The notes under the pieces: model-generated
The model's database searches: none
What the model was told of the DNA's origin: nothing
Seen by the model: the letters and a program-made list of their open reading frames with translations, nothing else
Program-made: the position numbers and the translations under genes
Assembly: GCF_030551875.1 (NCBI RefSeq)
Contig: NZ_JAUOZU010000015.1
Location: 94,668 to 158,667 of the forward strand
DNA: 64,000 bases
Reading direction: 5' to 3'
Source of the DNA: Fluviirhizobium alvei
Lineage (GTDB): Bacteria; Pseudomonadota; Alphaproteobacteria; Rhizobiales; Rhizobiaceae
Shown: positions 8,034-16,968 of the stretch, piece by piece
Position numbering within the stretch: the stretch's first letter is position 1
Layout of the letters: every line of letters begins with the position of its first letter

Positions 8034-9581
8034 ATGGAGCAGAGACAAAAAAAGCCATATTCAGGCGCGGTCAGCATTTTTCACGGCCGCTGGATGCCTG
8101 AAGCCGCCATCCCCGTCGGCTATGCGGCCTTAATCGATGCCTTTGAACTGCCCGTACCAGTGCCAATCAGCCTCTCAGCGATCGGTCCACGCCACAAGGT
8201 CTATAAGGCCGAGGGTTGGAACATTTATACTCCGCGCCATCAGCCGGACAATGACCTTGCCGGACACCTGACCTTCGCGCTGCGCTATGAAGGGCTGGAT
8301 CTTGCCGCTCTGAAAGCCTTGTTTCGGGAAACAGGGCCTGAGCCGATCGCTGACATGGTGCGCGCGGCGCCTACTGGCGCCTATGCGCGACGGCTATGGT
8401 TTCTCTACGAATGGCTGCTCGATACACGGCTCGATCTGCCAGACGCGCCAAAGGGCACCTATGCCCTTGTCGTCGATCCCGAGCGGCAATTCGCGGTGAG
8501 TGGATCGAGTTCGACAAGACATCGGGTAAAGAACAATTTGCCCGGCACGCCGTCCTTCTGCCCGATGATCTTCCGCACGCCCGCACTCGAAGCTTTCGTT
8601 GCACGCGGGCTCGGCGACGAAGCGCGGCAATTGATCGCCGAAGTGCCAGCGGACCTGCTTGCACGCACCGCCGCATTCTTACTGCTCAAGGATTCGCGCT
8701 CAAGCTTCCAGATCGAAGGAGAAGATCCGCCGCAAGATCGCATCCAGCGCTGGGGCCAAGTGATCGGTGAAGCCGGCCGCCGGCCGATAGACCGCGCCGA
8801 ACTGGAGCGGTTGCAGCGCATCGTCATCGGCGACGCGCGCTTCGTCCATCTCGGCCTGCGCGTCGAGGGTGGCTTCATCGGCGAGCACGATCGCCTGTCG
8901 GGCGCACCGATCCCCGATCACGTCAGCGCCCGACACGAAGATCTGCCCTCGCTGATCGACGGCCTGACCTCCTTCGACAGCGGTGCGGCACAGCACCTCG
9001 ATCCTGTTCTCGCCGCCGCGGCTCTCGCCTTCGGCTTCGTCTACATTCACCCTTTCGAGGACGGAAACGGTCGACTGCACCGCTATTTGATCCATCATGT
9101 TCTCGCCGAGCGCGGGTTCAACCCTCCCGGTCTCGTCTTTCCTGTCTCATCCGTGATCATTGACCGCATCGATGCCTATCGCACCGTATTGGAAAGCTAC
9201 TCACGCCGCCTTTTGCCGCGTGTTCATTGGCAATCAACGGATCGTGGCAATGTCGCGGTGCTGAATGACACCGCGGACTTCTACCGCTACTTCGACGCAA
9301 CGCCGCACGCCGAATTCCTGTTCGAATGCGTCGCCCGAACGATCGATGTGGATCTCCCGGCCGAGACGGCATTCCTACGCATCTATGACGCGTTCAAGAT
9401 CGAAGTGCAGCAGATGATCGATATGCCCGATCGCTTGCTGGACCTCTTGTTCCGCTTCCTGCGCCAGAACGAAGGGCGACTGTCAAAGCGGGCCCGTGAC
9501 AAGGAGTTTTCGGCGCTCAACGACGCGGAGGCCGCTCGCATCGAGGCCATCTATGCTGATATTCAGCGAGCAACGAGGTGA
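8034..9581 (+). CDS. Fic-domain protein, probable AMP-transferase with class II inhibitory helix
   Basis: The 515-residue protein carries the catalytic Fic motif HPFEDGNGRLHR at residues 339-350, which fully matches HxFx(D/E)GNGRxxR. Upstream, Ser224-FQI-Glu228-Gly229 matches the (S/T)xxxE(G/N) inhibitory helix, here N-terminal to the Fic core, so it is a class II self-inhibited enzyme. Fic proteins usually transfer AMP from ATP to hydroxyl side chains of target proteins; the target is unknown. The C-terminal 150 residues look helical and may be a DNA-binding or substrate domain. It stands alone between decayed mobile genes with no separate antitoxin nearby, consistent with built-in inhibition. 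Confidence 0.9.
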   Translation: MEQRQKKPYSGAVSIFHGRWMPEAAIPVGYAALIDAFELPVPVPISLSAIGPRHKVYKAEGWNIYTPRHQPDNDLAGHLTFALRYEGLDLAALKALFRETGPEPIADMVRAAPTGAYARRLWFLYEWLLDTRLDLPDAPKGTYALVVDPERQFAVSGSSSTRHRVKNNLPGTPSFCPMIFRTPALEAFVARGLGDEARQLIAEVPADLLARTAAFLLLKDSRSSFQIEGEDPPQDRIQRWGQVIGEAGRRPIDRAELERLQRIVIGDARFVHLGLRVEGGFIGEHDRLSGAPIPDHVSARHEDLPSLIDGLTSFDSGAAQHLDPVLAAAALAFGFVYIHPFEDGNGRLHRYLIHHVLAERGFNPPGLVFPVSSVIIDRIDAYRTVLESYSRRLLPRVHWQSTDRGNVAVLNDTADFYRYFDATPHAEFLFECVARTIDVDLPAETAFLRIYDAFKIEVQQMIDMPDRLLDLLFRFLRQNEGRLSKRARDKEFSALNDAEAARIEAIYADIQRATR

Positions 9582-9738
9582 ACGCAGCGTCATTTATTGC
9601 GATCCACATCCTCGGGGCAGCACCCCCTAAAGCCATCAGGAGCTGATGTATCCGGCAACCCACGCTTTATCGATACATGGCCCGAACCTGCCGACCGTGT
9701 GGATATCTCGAGCAAATGATCCGCCGAGCAAGACAGGT

Positions 9739-10160
9739 ATGAGGAAACCGAAGGGACGTCTGATTGGCTACGTTCGCGTATTCACCGACGAGCAGGCAAC
9801 GGAAGCGCCAATAGATGGCGCTCCGCTTGGCCGACTGCGATGTCGTCGTCCAGGAACTCGGGTCCGGTGCCTCGCACGCCCGTCCCGCCCTCTCGAAGCT
9901 GCTTCGCGAGATCAACGCCGGCGACACGCTTGTCGCTGTGCGGCTCGACTGCCTCGCACACTCCGTCAGCCATCTCCTCGAAGTGGCCGAGGATCTGACT
10001 ACGAGGAACGCGCATTATGGGTCCCTGCAAGTTCCACTCAACATGGCGACGTCGCAGGGAGTTCGGCACCGTGGCACAGCTCGAGCGCACTCCCATCTCC
10101 GAACGAACCGAAGCAGGCATTAAGGCCGCGAAAACGAGGGGCCGTCTGCCCAGTAACTCA
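9739..10160 (+). pseudogene. Decayed serine recombinase (resolvase)
   Basis: The start reads MRKPKGRLIGYVRVFTDEQ, close to the resolvase catalytic block GYxRVSTxEQ but with Phe in place of the nucleophile Ser. After a frame change near 9810, ALRLADCDVVVQELGSGAS, RPALSKLLREINAGDTL and VAVRLDCLAHSVSHLLE follow. A second change near 10070 gives VAQLERTPISERTEAGIKAAK. The lost catalytic serine and two frameshifts mark it as a pseudogene. Confidence 0.8.
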
Positions 10161-10327
10161 CAGAACCCGTAAAAACCTCATCGACCGTGCCCTACGATCG
10201 AGATTGATCTCCAGCGCCCTGGTAACAGCCGACTTTCTCCGGAATCAAGTCGCTTTCGCACTCAACCGGAACGAAAACTGTGACACTAAAAAAGCGAAAA
10301 GTGTATGCTTTTCAGCATTTTAGAACA

Positions 10328-10343
10328 GTGGTCAGCTGACCAC
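10328..10343. promoter_or_regulatory. parS: parS-like centromere site, copy 1
   Basis: GTGGTCAGCTGACCAC is a perfect 16-bp palindrome. It has the form expected for repABC partition sites (16-bp palindromes with a central GC, bound by RepB). The same sequence recurs 280 bp away, and six of the seven bases before each copy (TAGAACa/g) are also shared. Confidence 0.65.
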
Positions 10344-10607
10344 AGAGTAGGCATCGATAACACGCAAAGCGGACTCCACCACTCGCCGACTGTCTCTCGA
10401 GAGCCGTCACCCGCCTACTTTCCGCAACGTCAAACCCAACAATTGCGTCGCTATACTTACCCTAACCTCGTCGCCCGTTCATATGGGACGGCTTGATACA
10501 CCCAAATAAACCTCGGCCTAATGTCGCCTGCTGACCTAAGCTTCAGAACTTACGCATAGCCATAGAGCTTCCCGCCTAAATCTCTTTTCTTTCCGTGAGT
10601 TAGAACG

Positions 10608-10623
10608 GTGGTCAGCTGACCAC
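10608..10623. promoter_or_regulatory. parS: parS-like centromere site, copy 2
   Basis: Second exact copy of the palindrome GTGGTCAGCTGACCAC, about 73 bp beyond the stop of repC. Exact repetition and position suggest RepB loading sites. Binding by the RepB encoded at 12066-13088 is inferred. Confidence 0.65.
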
Positions 10624-10695
10624 AACAAAAACTCGCCTTCTGCCATCTATGCACTTATTCCAAAGATCGGACCCTGAGGGCCTGTACGCCAAATA

Positions 10696-11910
10696 CTACC
10701 CAGCCTTCAAACTCCCCTGTCCGTTGGCCCTCAACAACGCCATTATCATCGGACCGAGCGAAAACTCGCCCCGTTCCGTGCGCTTTGTAAGATCACGCAG
10801 GTAGCCGCCGGCCGAATTGATGAAGTTAGCACGTTCCAGGATGCAAGCGACCGCCACAGCGGCATTTTCCGGCCCCATAACTTCGCAGGCCTCTTGATAG
10901 GCTGACGCGCTAACGCCCAGCGTGGATCGCACCACCACCGCGGCTGACATTAAATCGCGCCAACTTCCGACCGCCCCGCCCGGTCCATAGTCCGCTACCA
11001 TCGGGCATGCCTTCAACACCATACCCAGCGGAAACGCCTTAACAGGCTCACGCCTCACTTGGCGCATTTCGCTCAGCTTCGCCCCCTGCTCTATTCGAGA
11101 GCCAGGTTCAAATTCGTATATGGATTCTGTCTTTGAATTCTGTAAGTGCTGCTCAATATGAGCGTCATTGCTGCTATGATTTTCTGAATTTATCTGTGTT
11201 TCCAGCCGGTTGACTATCTCCTCACGAAGCATTTCCATTTCTTCCAGGATCGTCGTCACGTCCGCGAGTTTAGGAACCCGCGGTATTCTGCCAACAAGCG
11301 TCACATAGATGTCCTCGACCGACTGCCAGTCGCCTTGCGCACCCTCTTCGATAGCTGTCGTAATCAGTTTCCTGATGTCCCGCCGGCAGATTGTCAGGTT
11401 TTCTTTGGCCTTCCGGAACGTCGCCCTGTTAGCCAACACTTGCTGCGCCAACAGCGCTAACTCTTCGGACCGTGCCAAAAGCGGCGACAGATCGAAACCG
11501 AATGCGCGTTCGATCTGACCGTCACTACCCTTCCGGGCGTAGCGCTTTCCATTGGCGCTATCCCTTCGGACAATTAGACCCGCTTCCACCAGGATGGCGA
11601 TGTGTCTGCGTAAGGTCGCGCCCGCCATTGCATGCGCTCGAAGTGCAAGCTGGACATTCGACGGGAAGACAACCAGTTGAGAGTCGTGCCGCAACTCATT
11701 CTCAGGATAGAAACTCAAGAGCGCATCAAGAACCGCCAAGCTGTTGGACTGGATCCCGAGAAGTTCCATCGCCGCGGAAACATCCCTGAATACTTTCCAC
11801 TTGTCCGCAGTTTTGCCTTGTTTGATATCGGCCAAGGCCACCTGACGCCGCACGAGCGCAAGGGTCATCGGCCGCCGCCCGAATGGCGTCGTCACACTTC
11901 CCGTCTGCAT
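10696..11910 (-). CDS. repC: Replication initiator RepC
   Basis: The 404-residue protein starts MQTGSVTTPFGRRPMTLALVR, the usual RepC beginning. It has the N-terminal winged-helix region (about 60-150, including HAMAGATLRRHIAILVEAGLI) and the conserved C-terminal block around GGYLRDLTKRTERGEFSLGPM. RepC is the only initiator of repABC plasmids, and the origin lies inside its own coding sequence. It is the last gene of the operon and is separated from repB by 155 bp that probably encode an antisense RNA. A purine-rich AAAGGTGA precedes the ATG. The protein appears intact. Confidence 0.95.
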   Translation of the reverse strand: MQTGSVTTPFGRRPMTLALVRRQVALADIKQGKTADKWKVFRDVSAAMELLGIQSNSLAVLDALLSFYPENELRHDSQLVVFPSNVQLALRAHAMAGATLRRHIAILVEAGLIVRRDSANGKRYARKGSDGQIERAFGFDLSPLLARSEELALLAQQVLANRATFRKAKENLTICRRDIRKLITTAIEEGAQGDWQSVEDIYVTLVGRIPRVPKLADVTTILEEMEMLREEIVNRLETQINSENHSSNDAHIEQHLQNSKTESIYEFEPGSRIEQGAKLSEMRQVRREPVKAFPLGMVLKACPMVADYGPGGAVGSWRDLMSAAVVVRSTLGVSASAYQEACEVMGPENAAVAVACILERANFINSAGGYLRDLTKRTERGEFSLGPMIMALLRANGQGSLKAG

Positions 11911-11969
11911 CGTCTTTCACCTTTCAGCAGGCAAAAGAAATCCGCTCACCAAAACGGCGCCAAAAACTC

Positions 11970-12060
11970 TTGACGAAGATTCGAGGAAATGCGATTCTGT
12001 TCGTGCTAAAGAGACAGAAGGGCTTCCACGACGGCAACGTTGAGGGGGCTCTTTTCTTTT
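11970..12060 (+). ncRNA. Probable counter-transcribed RNA (incompatibility factor) in the repB-repC gap
   Basis: The plus strand, opposite to repABC, has TTGACG (11970-11975), a 17-nt spacer and GATTCT (11993-11998). A GC-rich hairpin follows, with GCTTCC pairing to GGGGGC and AAAGAG to CTCTTT, ending in a T-rich tract (12051-12060). repABC plasmids encode a small antisense RNA at this place that limits repC expression. Transcript ends are inferred, with the RNA proper starting near 12005. Confidence 0.6.
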
Positions 12061-12065
12061 GCGGG

Positions 12066-13088
12066 TTAGTCTCCTTGTTTACGTCTAAGCTCAGCGCGGT
12101 GCTCTTGGTAAAGCGCCGGTAGATGTTCGAGTACGAAGGCGGCAAAGTCCGGCGTGGCTTTCCTGTCGATTGTTATCTCCAGCTTGCTCTTGCTCTGCGT
12201 CACCTGCGCTAGTCTGTCGCCATCCGGGGTCGACATGACGTCCGGGAGCCCACGCGCGATCCGACGCGGTTTCAGGTGGTCAATCACCGCCTTGAATCGG
12301 TCGGCCGATGACAGCGTTTGCACCTCTGTTGAGCTTGCGAAATTGATCGCCTCCACCGGAGAAGCCGCCTTCTCAAGCAGCTCTGCCAATTGCTGCCAAC
12401 TTGGGCGGCCGACTCCGGGTGCGGCGCCTATAGCATCAATCAACTCGGAGGGGAGGGCGTCAACAATCAAGAGCATCTTCGACAGATTGCTCTTGTCGAT
12501 CGACATGGCGGCAATGACGATCTCTCGTGAAAACTGCTTGTTCAATCGATACGCGAACCTCGCCTTTTCGATGAAGGTGAGATCTTCGCGCTCGTTGTTT
12601 TCCTGACCCTGAGCTACGACGAGTTGCTCGTCCGTCAATTCACGCACGACTGCCTTTACAGGAAGGCCCAGGTCCGAGACCGCGCGAAGCCGGCGATGGC
12701 CAAAGGCAACCTGATACCGATCGGGCAGGTCGGGGTGCGGTCTCACGAGGATAGGAACCTGCTGCCCTTGCTCTCGGATCGAAGCAAGGAGGCCATCGAT
12801 TTCACCCTGCATGCGATCCTGCACGAAGGAGGGCTCAATCGACGACGTTTCCAGTTCGACCACAGCTTGGCCTTCGGCAAGACGGCGCTCAATCTCCTCG
12901 GCACGACTTAGACGCTCGTTCTGCTCGCGCAGCGCGTTACCTATATTTGCCGTCAGCTTCGTTGCCGGATCGCGCTCTTTCCTTACTACGCCCAAAAGCG
13001 GCATGGAGCGGTTCTTTGCCGTCCGATTCTCTGCTGATGACGTGTCGGAAGCTTCCGTAGAGACTCCGAGGATGTGCTTTCGGCTCAT
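12066..13088 (-). CDS. repB: Partition protein RepB (ParB family)
   Basis: The 340-residue protein has the ParB N-terminal domain (about 60-170, with PILVRPHPDLPDRYQVAFGHRR, the GHRR box) and a central helix-turn-helix region (about 185-225, FSREIVIAAMSIDKSNLSKM). The C-terminal dimerisation part follows. It binds the plasmid centromere and acts with RepA in segregation. The start overlaps the repA stop in ATGA, so translation is coupled. Likely binding sites are the two palindromes downstream of repC. Confidence 0.95.
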   Translation of the reverse strand: MSRKHILGVSTEASDTSSAENRTAKNRSMPLLGVVRKERDPATKLTANIGNALREQNERLSRAEEIERRLAEGQAVVELETSSIEPSFVQDRMQGEIDGLLASIREQGQQVPILVRPHPDLPDRYQVAFGHRRLRAVSDLGLPVKAVVRELTDEQLVVAQGQENNEREDLTFIEKARFAYRLNKQFSREIVIAAMSIDKSNLSKMLLIVDALPSELIDAIGAAPGVGRPSWQQLAELLEKAASPVEAINFASSTEVQTLSSADRFKAVIDHLKPRRIARGLPDVMSTPDGDRLAQVTQSKSKLEITIDRKATPDFAAFVLEHLPALYQEHRAELRRKQGD

Positions 13089-14299
13089 GTCGGTCTACCC
13101 CATGCTTTCTTGATCAGGCCTTCGATCTCGTCGTTGACAGCATTCATGGCCTCCAAGGCGCGATCGTAAGTGGAGCGTGTGAACTGACTGCGTTCGACTT
13201 CATAAAGGGTCTGGTTTGTGAGGCCAGCGTCCGAAACCGCCGTGGTCTTCAGCATTGGAAAGTTGAGCACATTCTCCCCAAAAATCGATCGCAGGTATCC
13301 CACCATCTGATTTTGCGGACCATCACTCGGCTCGAAGCGGGTTATCAGATAGCGCATCCAATTGAATTTGAATTCGGCTCCGGCGCTTTCGATTTCACGC
13401 AGCAAATTTGATGTCATCGCCAGGAACTGGTTCATCGACATTACATCCAGCATCTGGGGATGTACCGTGATTAAAATAGACGTTGCAGCCGTCAGAGCTG
13501 AAAGCGTCAGGTAACCCAGTTGGGGCGGGCAATCGATCACAACAACATCATAGTTGTCGGCGATGTCCTCAATGACTTGGCTGATTCTACCGTAAAAAAG
13601 GGTGTCGCCTTCTTTCCGCTTCATCAGAGCGCGCGGCGTATCGTGCTCAAATTCCATCAATTCCAGGTTACCAGGAATCAAATGAAGATCCGGAATGTAA
13701 GTGCCGCGTACGATTTGCTCGATCGGTATCTGCTCCTCGTCGTATCGAATAGCACCATAAAGCGTCTCGTTCGCACCAACATCTGTTTCGGGTTGGCTGC
13801 CGAAGAGCGCGGAGAGGCTTGCTTGCGGATCGAGATCGATCGCGAGAATCCTGTATCCGCGCATTGCCAGATATTGCGCAAGATGCGCCGCGGTCGTGGT
13901 TTTGCCAGAACCGCCCTTGAAGTTCATTACGGAGATAACTTGCAATTGCTCGCCGTTCCGGCGATGCGGCAGATAGCGCCGGTTACCGCGGCCGACCTGA
14001 TCCATGTGCTTGCGGATCGCATGGATATCTTCAATCGAAAACGCACGTCGCCCGCCGGGGCTCAGGCTTACGTTTAGCTCGGGCATTTCCGACGCAGTCT
14101 GACGGAGATAAGACTCGCCTACGCCTAATAGCTTGGATGCCTCTGACGGCGCGAATGACCGGATGCTTTTCTCGGAAGTTGGAGGGAAGACCTTCAGGTA
14201 ATGCGCTTGGAGTTGCCCCGAGAGAGCATCCGCATGCCGCTCCAGCAGGGTCGTCAAGCCTTCGAGAACAGGAGGCAGTTTTTCGGCACGCTTCGCCAT
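13085..14299 (-). CDS. repA: Partition ATPase RepA (ParA family)
   Basis: RepA has an N-terminal MerR/HTH-like region and a deviant Walker A motif NFKGGSGKTTTAAHLA, then LAIDLDPQASLSALFG and VVIDCPPQLGYL. It drives plasmid segregation and represses the operon together with RepB. I chose ATG at 14299 (404 residues) because family members begin just before the LPPVLEGL segment. The same frame is open to a TTG at 14443 preceded by GGAGG at good spacing, which would give 452 residues, so the start is not settled. It is the first gene of repABC. Confidence 0.93.
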   Translation of the reverse strand: MAKRAEKLPPVLEGLTTLLERHADALSGQLQAHYLKVFPPTSEKSIRSFAPSEASKLLGVGESYLRQTASEMPELNVSLSPGGRRAFSIEDIHAIRKHMDQVGRGNRRYLPHRRNGEQLQVISVMNFKGGSGKTTTAAHLAQYLAMRGYRILAIDLDPQASLSALFGSQPETDVGANETLYGAIRYDEEQIPIEQIVRGTYIPDLHLIPGNLELMEFEHDTPRALMKRKEGDTLFYGRISQVIEDIADNYDVVVIDCPPQLGYLTLSALTAATSILITVHPQMLDVMSMNQFLAMTSNLLREIESAGAEFKFNWMRYLITRFEPSDGPQNQMVGYLRSIFGENVLNFPMLKTTAVSDAGLTNQTLYEVERSQFTRSTYDRALEAMNAVNDEIEGLIKKAWGRPT

Positions 14300-14507
14300 C
14301 CCAAAACCCATTTGTTGCCATTGGCGATTTTTTTCGCGAAACCAATAAAGTTCCGCCACTGGCAATAAGCGCCGATTCCGAGCGCTCAGCAAGAGCTTTT
14401 TGGTTAACGAGACGTTAACAGAACCGCTGGAAACTCCAATCAAATTTCGAAACCTCCAATAACGTCAAACCGTTAGAGTCGCCTCTGGCGCCATCGCATG
14501 GCACGCG

Positions 14508-14525
14508 AAATGCAGATCTGCACCT
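14508..14525. promoter_or_regulatory. tra-box-like TraR operator, repA-proximal
   Basis: The 18-bp stretch has the perfect core TGCAGATCTGCA, the centre of the TraR binding site of Ti-type plasmids (ACGTGCAGATCTGCACAT). It lies in the divergent repA-traI interval, on the repA side. In pTi plasmids boxes here raise both repABC and traI-trb transcription when acyl-homoserine lactone accumulates. Confidence 0.7.
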
Positions 14526-14596
14526 CTTATCAACATCCCAGAACCCGGTTCCCAACCGGCTTTTGAGACGTATAACGCCGATTCGGTAGAATCACC

Positions 14597-14614
14597 GGAT
14601 GCAAATCTGCACAT
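14597..14614. promoter_or_regulatory. tra-box-like TraR operator, traI-proximal
   Basis: GATGCAAATCTGCACAT differs from the tra-box core by one base (AAATCT for AGATCT) and keeps the flanking CACAT. It lies about 60 bp upstream of traI, where a class II type activator site would be expected for the traI-trb operon. Confidence 0.6.
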
Positions 14615-14672
14615 AGCCACAGGCAACACGAGATGATTTTCCTTCGCCTGACCAGTTCATGCGGAGATCACA

Positions 14673-15308
14673 ATGCAGATTCTGAGCGTCTCGGCCGACC
14701 ACTATGCAAGCAACCATAACTACCTGAACCAGATGCACCGTCTTCGGGCCGCCGTGTTTGGCGGTCGCCTGGAATGGGATGTCGCTATTACGGACCAGGG
14801 AGAGCGGGATCAGTATGATGATCTCTTACCGACCTACATCCTCGCGGTCTCAGCCGACCAGAAAGTCGTCGGCTGTGCGCGCCTGCTGCCTGCATCTGGC
14901 CCGACGATGCTGGAGCAGACATTCCCCCAACTGCTGGAGCGCGGTTCGCTTGGCGCCCATGCTGCGATGGTCGAGAGTTCACGTTTTTGCGTCGACACCT
15001 CGCTTCAAGCGGGGAGGGGAGGGTGCCTCCATCAGGTCACGCTCACCATGTTCGCCGGCATCATCGAATGGTCGATGGCGAACGGTTACAGTGAGATTGT
15101 TACCGCGACCGATCTTCGCTTTGAACGCATCCTGAAGCGTGCTGGCTGGCCAATGCACCGCCTCGGCGATCCGGTTGCGATCGGGAACACCATCGCCGTC
15201 GCGGGCAGCCTGCCGGCCGATCGAGCCAGCTTCGAACAGGTCTGCCCGCCCGCTAACCGCTCGGCACTCGAGCGTACTGGCTCCGGCCTCTTCAGGAGCG
15301 CCGCGTGA
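14673..15308 (+). CDS. traI: Acyl-homoserine-lactone synthase TraI (LuxI family)
   Basis: The 211-residue protein shows the LuxI signature. MHRLRAAVFGGRLEWDV has the conserved Arg, Phe and Trp of the catalytic pocket. YILAVSADQKVVGCARLLP and VESSRFCVDTS, with its conserved Arg, follow. It makes an N-acyl-homoserine lactone from acyl-ACP and S-adenosylmethionine. On Ti-like plasmids the product activates TraR to switch on conjugation. GGAGATCACA precedes the ATG. The next gene, trbB, starts inside its stop region (GTGA overlap), so it is the first gene of the trb operon. No traR or traM lies in the window. Confidence 0.92.
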   Translation: MQILSVSADHYASNHNYLNQMHRLRAAVFGGRLEWDVAITDQGERDQYDDLLPTYILAVSADQKVVGCARLLPASGPTMLEQTFPQLLERGSLGAHAAMVESSRFCVDTSLQAGRGGCLHQVTLTMFAGIIEWSMANGYSEIVTATDLRFERILKRAGWPMHRLGDPVAIGNTIAVAGSLPADRASFEQVCPPANRSALERTGSGLFRSAA

Positions 15309-16276
15309 CCCAACTCCGCTCCCATCCCCGTCTCGTGCGCAAGCTCCAGGACGCCCTCGGCGACCAACTTTGCGTCGCACTCGACGATGCAACGGTCGTC
15401 GAAATCATGCTCAATCCCGACGGCAGGCTGTTCATCGAACGGTTGGGGCACGGGGTCGCCCCGGCCGGCGCGATGAGTGCCACGACTGCCGAAGTCGTCA
15501 TCGGCAGCGTCGCCCATGCGCTGCAGTCGGAAGCCGACGACGAACAACCGATTATTTCCGGCGAACTGCCGATCGGCGGACATCGGTTCGAGGGCTTGCT
15601 GCCACCGGTGGTATCGGCGCCGGCGTTCACGATCCGGCGCCGCGCGTCGCGGCTAATCCCGCTCGACGAATACGTCATGTCGAAAGTCATGACCGAAGCA
15701 CAAGCCTCGGTGCTGCGCAGTGCGATCGCGTCGCGCCTGAACATCGTCATTTCAGGCGGTACCGGATCCGGCAAGACGACGCTTGCCAATGCCGTCATCG
15801 CCGAGATCGTCGCAACGGCGCCGGATGATCGCATGGTCATTCTGGAAGACACCGCCGAGATCCAGTGCGCGGCGGAAAATGCTGTATCCCTCCACACGAC
15901 CGACACGGTCGATATGGCCCGGCTCCTGAAGAGCACGATGCGTCTCAGACCTGACCGCATCATCGTCGGCGAGGTCCGCGACGGCGCCGCACTCACTCTG
16001 CTCAAGGCATGGAACACCGGCCATCCCGGTGGCGTCACCACCATCCACTCCAATACGGCGATGTCTGCCTTACGCCGGCTGGAGCAACTGACCGCGGAAG
16101 CGAGCCAGCAGCCCATGCAGGAGGTGATCGGCGAAGCCGTCGATCTTGTCGTTTCCATTGAGCGCACTGGGAAAGGGAGGCGGGTCAGGGACGTGATCCA
16201 TGTCGAGGGGTTCGGCAATGCCCGTTACCGGACCGAACATTACGCCCAGACCGATGAGTACAGCCATGTCGCATAA
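15305..16276 (+). CDS. trbB: Conjugal transfer ATPase TrbB
   Basis: The 323-residue VirB11-family hexameric ATPase has Walker A in [15 protein letters not shown], the Asp box [10 protein letters not shown], and [16 protein letters not shown] followed by [11 protein letters not shown]. It powers assembly and substrate transfer of the mating-pair formation apparatus at the inner membrane. It starts with GTG overlapping the traI stop by 4 nt and overlaps the start of trbC. It is intact and in its usual place as first trb gene. Confidence 0.95.
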   Translation: MTQLRSHPRLVRKLQDALGDQLCVALDDATVVEIMLNPDGRLFIERLGHGVAPAGAMSATTAEVVIGSVAHALQSEADDEQPIISGELPIGGHRFEGLLPPVVSAPAFTIRRRASRLIPLDEYVMSKVMTEAQASVLRSAIASRLNIVISGGTGSGKTTLANAVIAEIVATAPDDRMVILEDTAEIQCAAENAVSLHTTDTVDMARLLKSTMRLRPDRIIVGEVRDGAALTLLKAWNTGHPGGVTTIHSNTAMSALRRLEQLTAEASQQPMQEVIGEAVDLVVSIERTGKGRRVRDVIHVEGFGNARYRTEHYAQTDEYSHVA

Positions 16277-16667
16277 GATAAAAATCACGCTCGCCTGCCT
16301 AGGCCTCGCCGCCATCTCTCTTGGCCTGGCCGAACCGGCACTGGCGTCCTCGGGTGGAAGTCTGCCATGGGAATCGCCGCTGGAGCAGATCCAGGAGTCC
16401 ATTACCGGCCCTGTCGCCGGCTTCATCGCGCTGGCGGCTGTGGCCATCGCTGGCGCCATGCTGATCTTCGGCGGCGAACTCAACGATTTTGCTCGAAGAC
16501 TTTGCTACGTCGCTCTCGTCGGCGGTGTTCTGCTGGGTGCAACGCAGATCGTCGCCCTGTTCGGCGCGACAGGCGCCAGTATAGGCGAGATTGAAGCACA
16601 ATCAACGCCTCGCACCACCGAGCCGACAGCAATGGATCGCCCGGAAGGGGAGGGGGCGCATGGCTGA
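16266..16667 (+). CDS. trbC: Conjugal transfer pilin TrbC
   Basis: A small protein of about 133 residues with a signal peptide ending near EPALASS and two hydrophobic segments ([21 protein letters not shown] and [21 protein letters not shown]). This is the TrbC/VirB2 pilin layout; the mature pilin forms the conjugative filament. The start may be ATG 16266 or an in-frame ATG at 16254. It overlaps both trbB and trbD. The tail after the second segment is longer and more polar than in a minimal pilin. Confidence 0.9.
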   Translation: MSHKIKITLACLGLAAISLGLAEPALASSGGSLPWESPLEQIQESITGPVAGFIALAAVAIAGAMLIFGGELNDFARRLCYVALVGGVLLGATQIVALFGATGASIGEIEAQSTPRTTEPTAMDRPEGEGAHG

Positions 16668-16959
16668 TGCCGGTTCGAACCTCTCCCGCTCGCGTGTGCA
16701 TCGGGCCCTGTCGCGTCCGAACCTTCTAATGGGTGCCGACCGCGAACTCGTGCTGCTCACGGCGCTTGCCGCCGTCATCCTGATCTTCGTCGTGCTGACC
16801 TGGTATGCTGCGCTCTTCGGCATCGCGATCTGGATGATCGCCGTCGCGGCACTGCGGATGATGGCGAAAGCTGATCCTTTGATGCGCCGGGTCTATATCC
16901 GCCACATCTCCTACAAGACATTCTACCGCGCCACGTCCTCACCGTGGCGCAGGTTCTGA
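16660..16959 (+). CDS. trbD: Conjugal transfer protein TrbD
   Basis: This 99-residue VirB3-family membrane protein has one long hydrophobic hairpin ([19 protein letters not shown], then [18 protein letters not shown]). The C-terminus contains the conserved [13 protein letters not shown] segment. It works with TrbE at the inner membrane. Its ATG overlaps the end of trbC by 8 nt. Confidence 0.92.
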   Translation: MADAGSNLSRSRVHRALSRPNLLMGADRELVLLTALAAVILIFVVLTWYAALFGIAIWMIAVAALRMMAKADPLMRRVYIRHISYKTFYRATSSPWRRF

Positions 16960-16968
16960 GGAATCGCG

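Larger units (their letters stand above)
10161..10695. other. Non-coding region downstream of repC
   Basis: About 535 bp without a credible gene lie between the decayed resolvase and the 3' end of repC. It holds two copies of a 16-bp palindrome exactly 280 bp apart (listed separately). In p42d-type repABC replicons the partition site lies downstream of repC, so this is the likely centromere and incompatibility region. Confidence 0.6.
14300..14672. promoter_or_regulatory. repA-traI divergent regulatory region
   Basis: The 373 bp between the chosen repA start and traI hold two tra-box-like palindromes and must carry the divergent repABC and traI-trb promoters. GGAGG near 14451 precedes a TTG in the repA frame. 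No small gene is evident. Confidence 0.6.

Noticed and set aside
10305..10496. Small plus-strand frame across the first parS-like site
   Set aside because: No ribosome-binding site and the palindrome lies inside it; better explained as non-coding centromere sequence.
15139..15828. Plus-strand frame overlapping traI and trbB
   Set aside because: Low-complexity Arg/Pro-rich shadow of the trbB gene; trbB itself has all its motifs.
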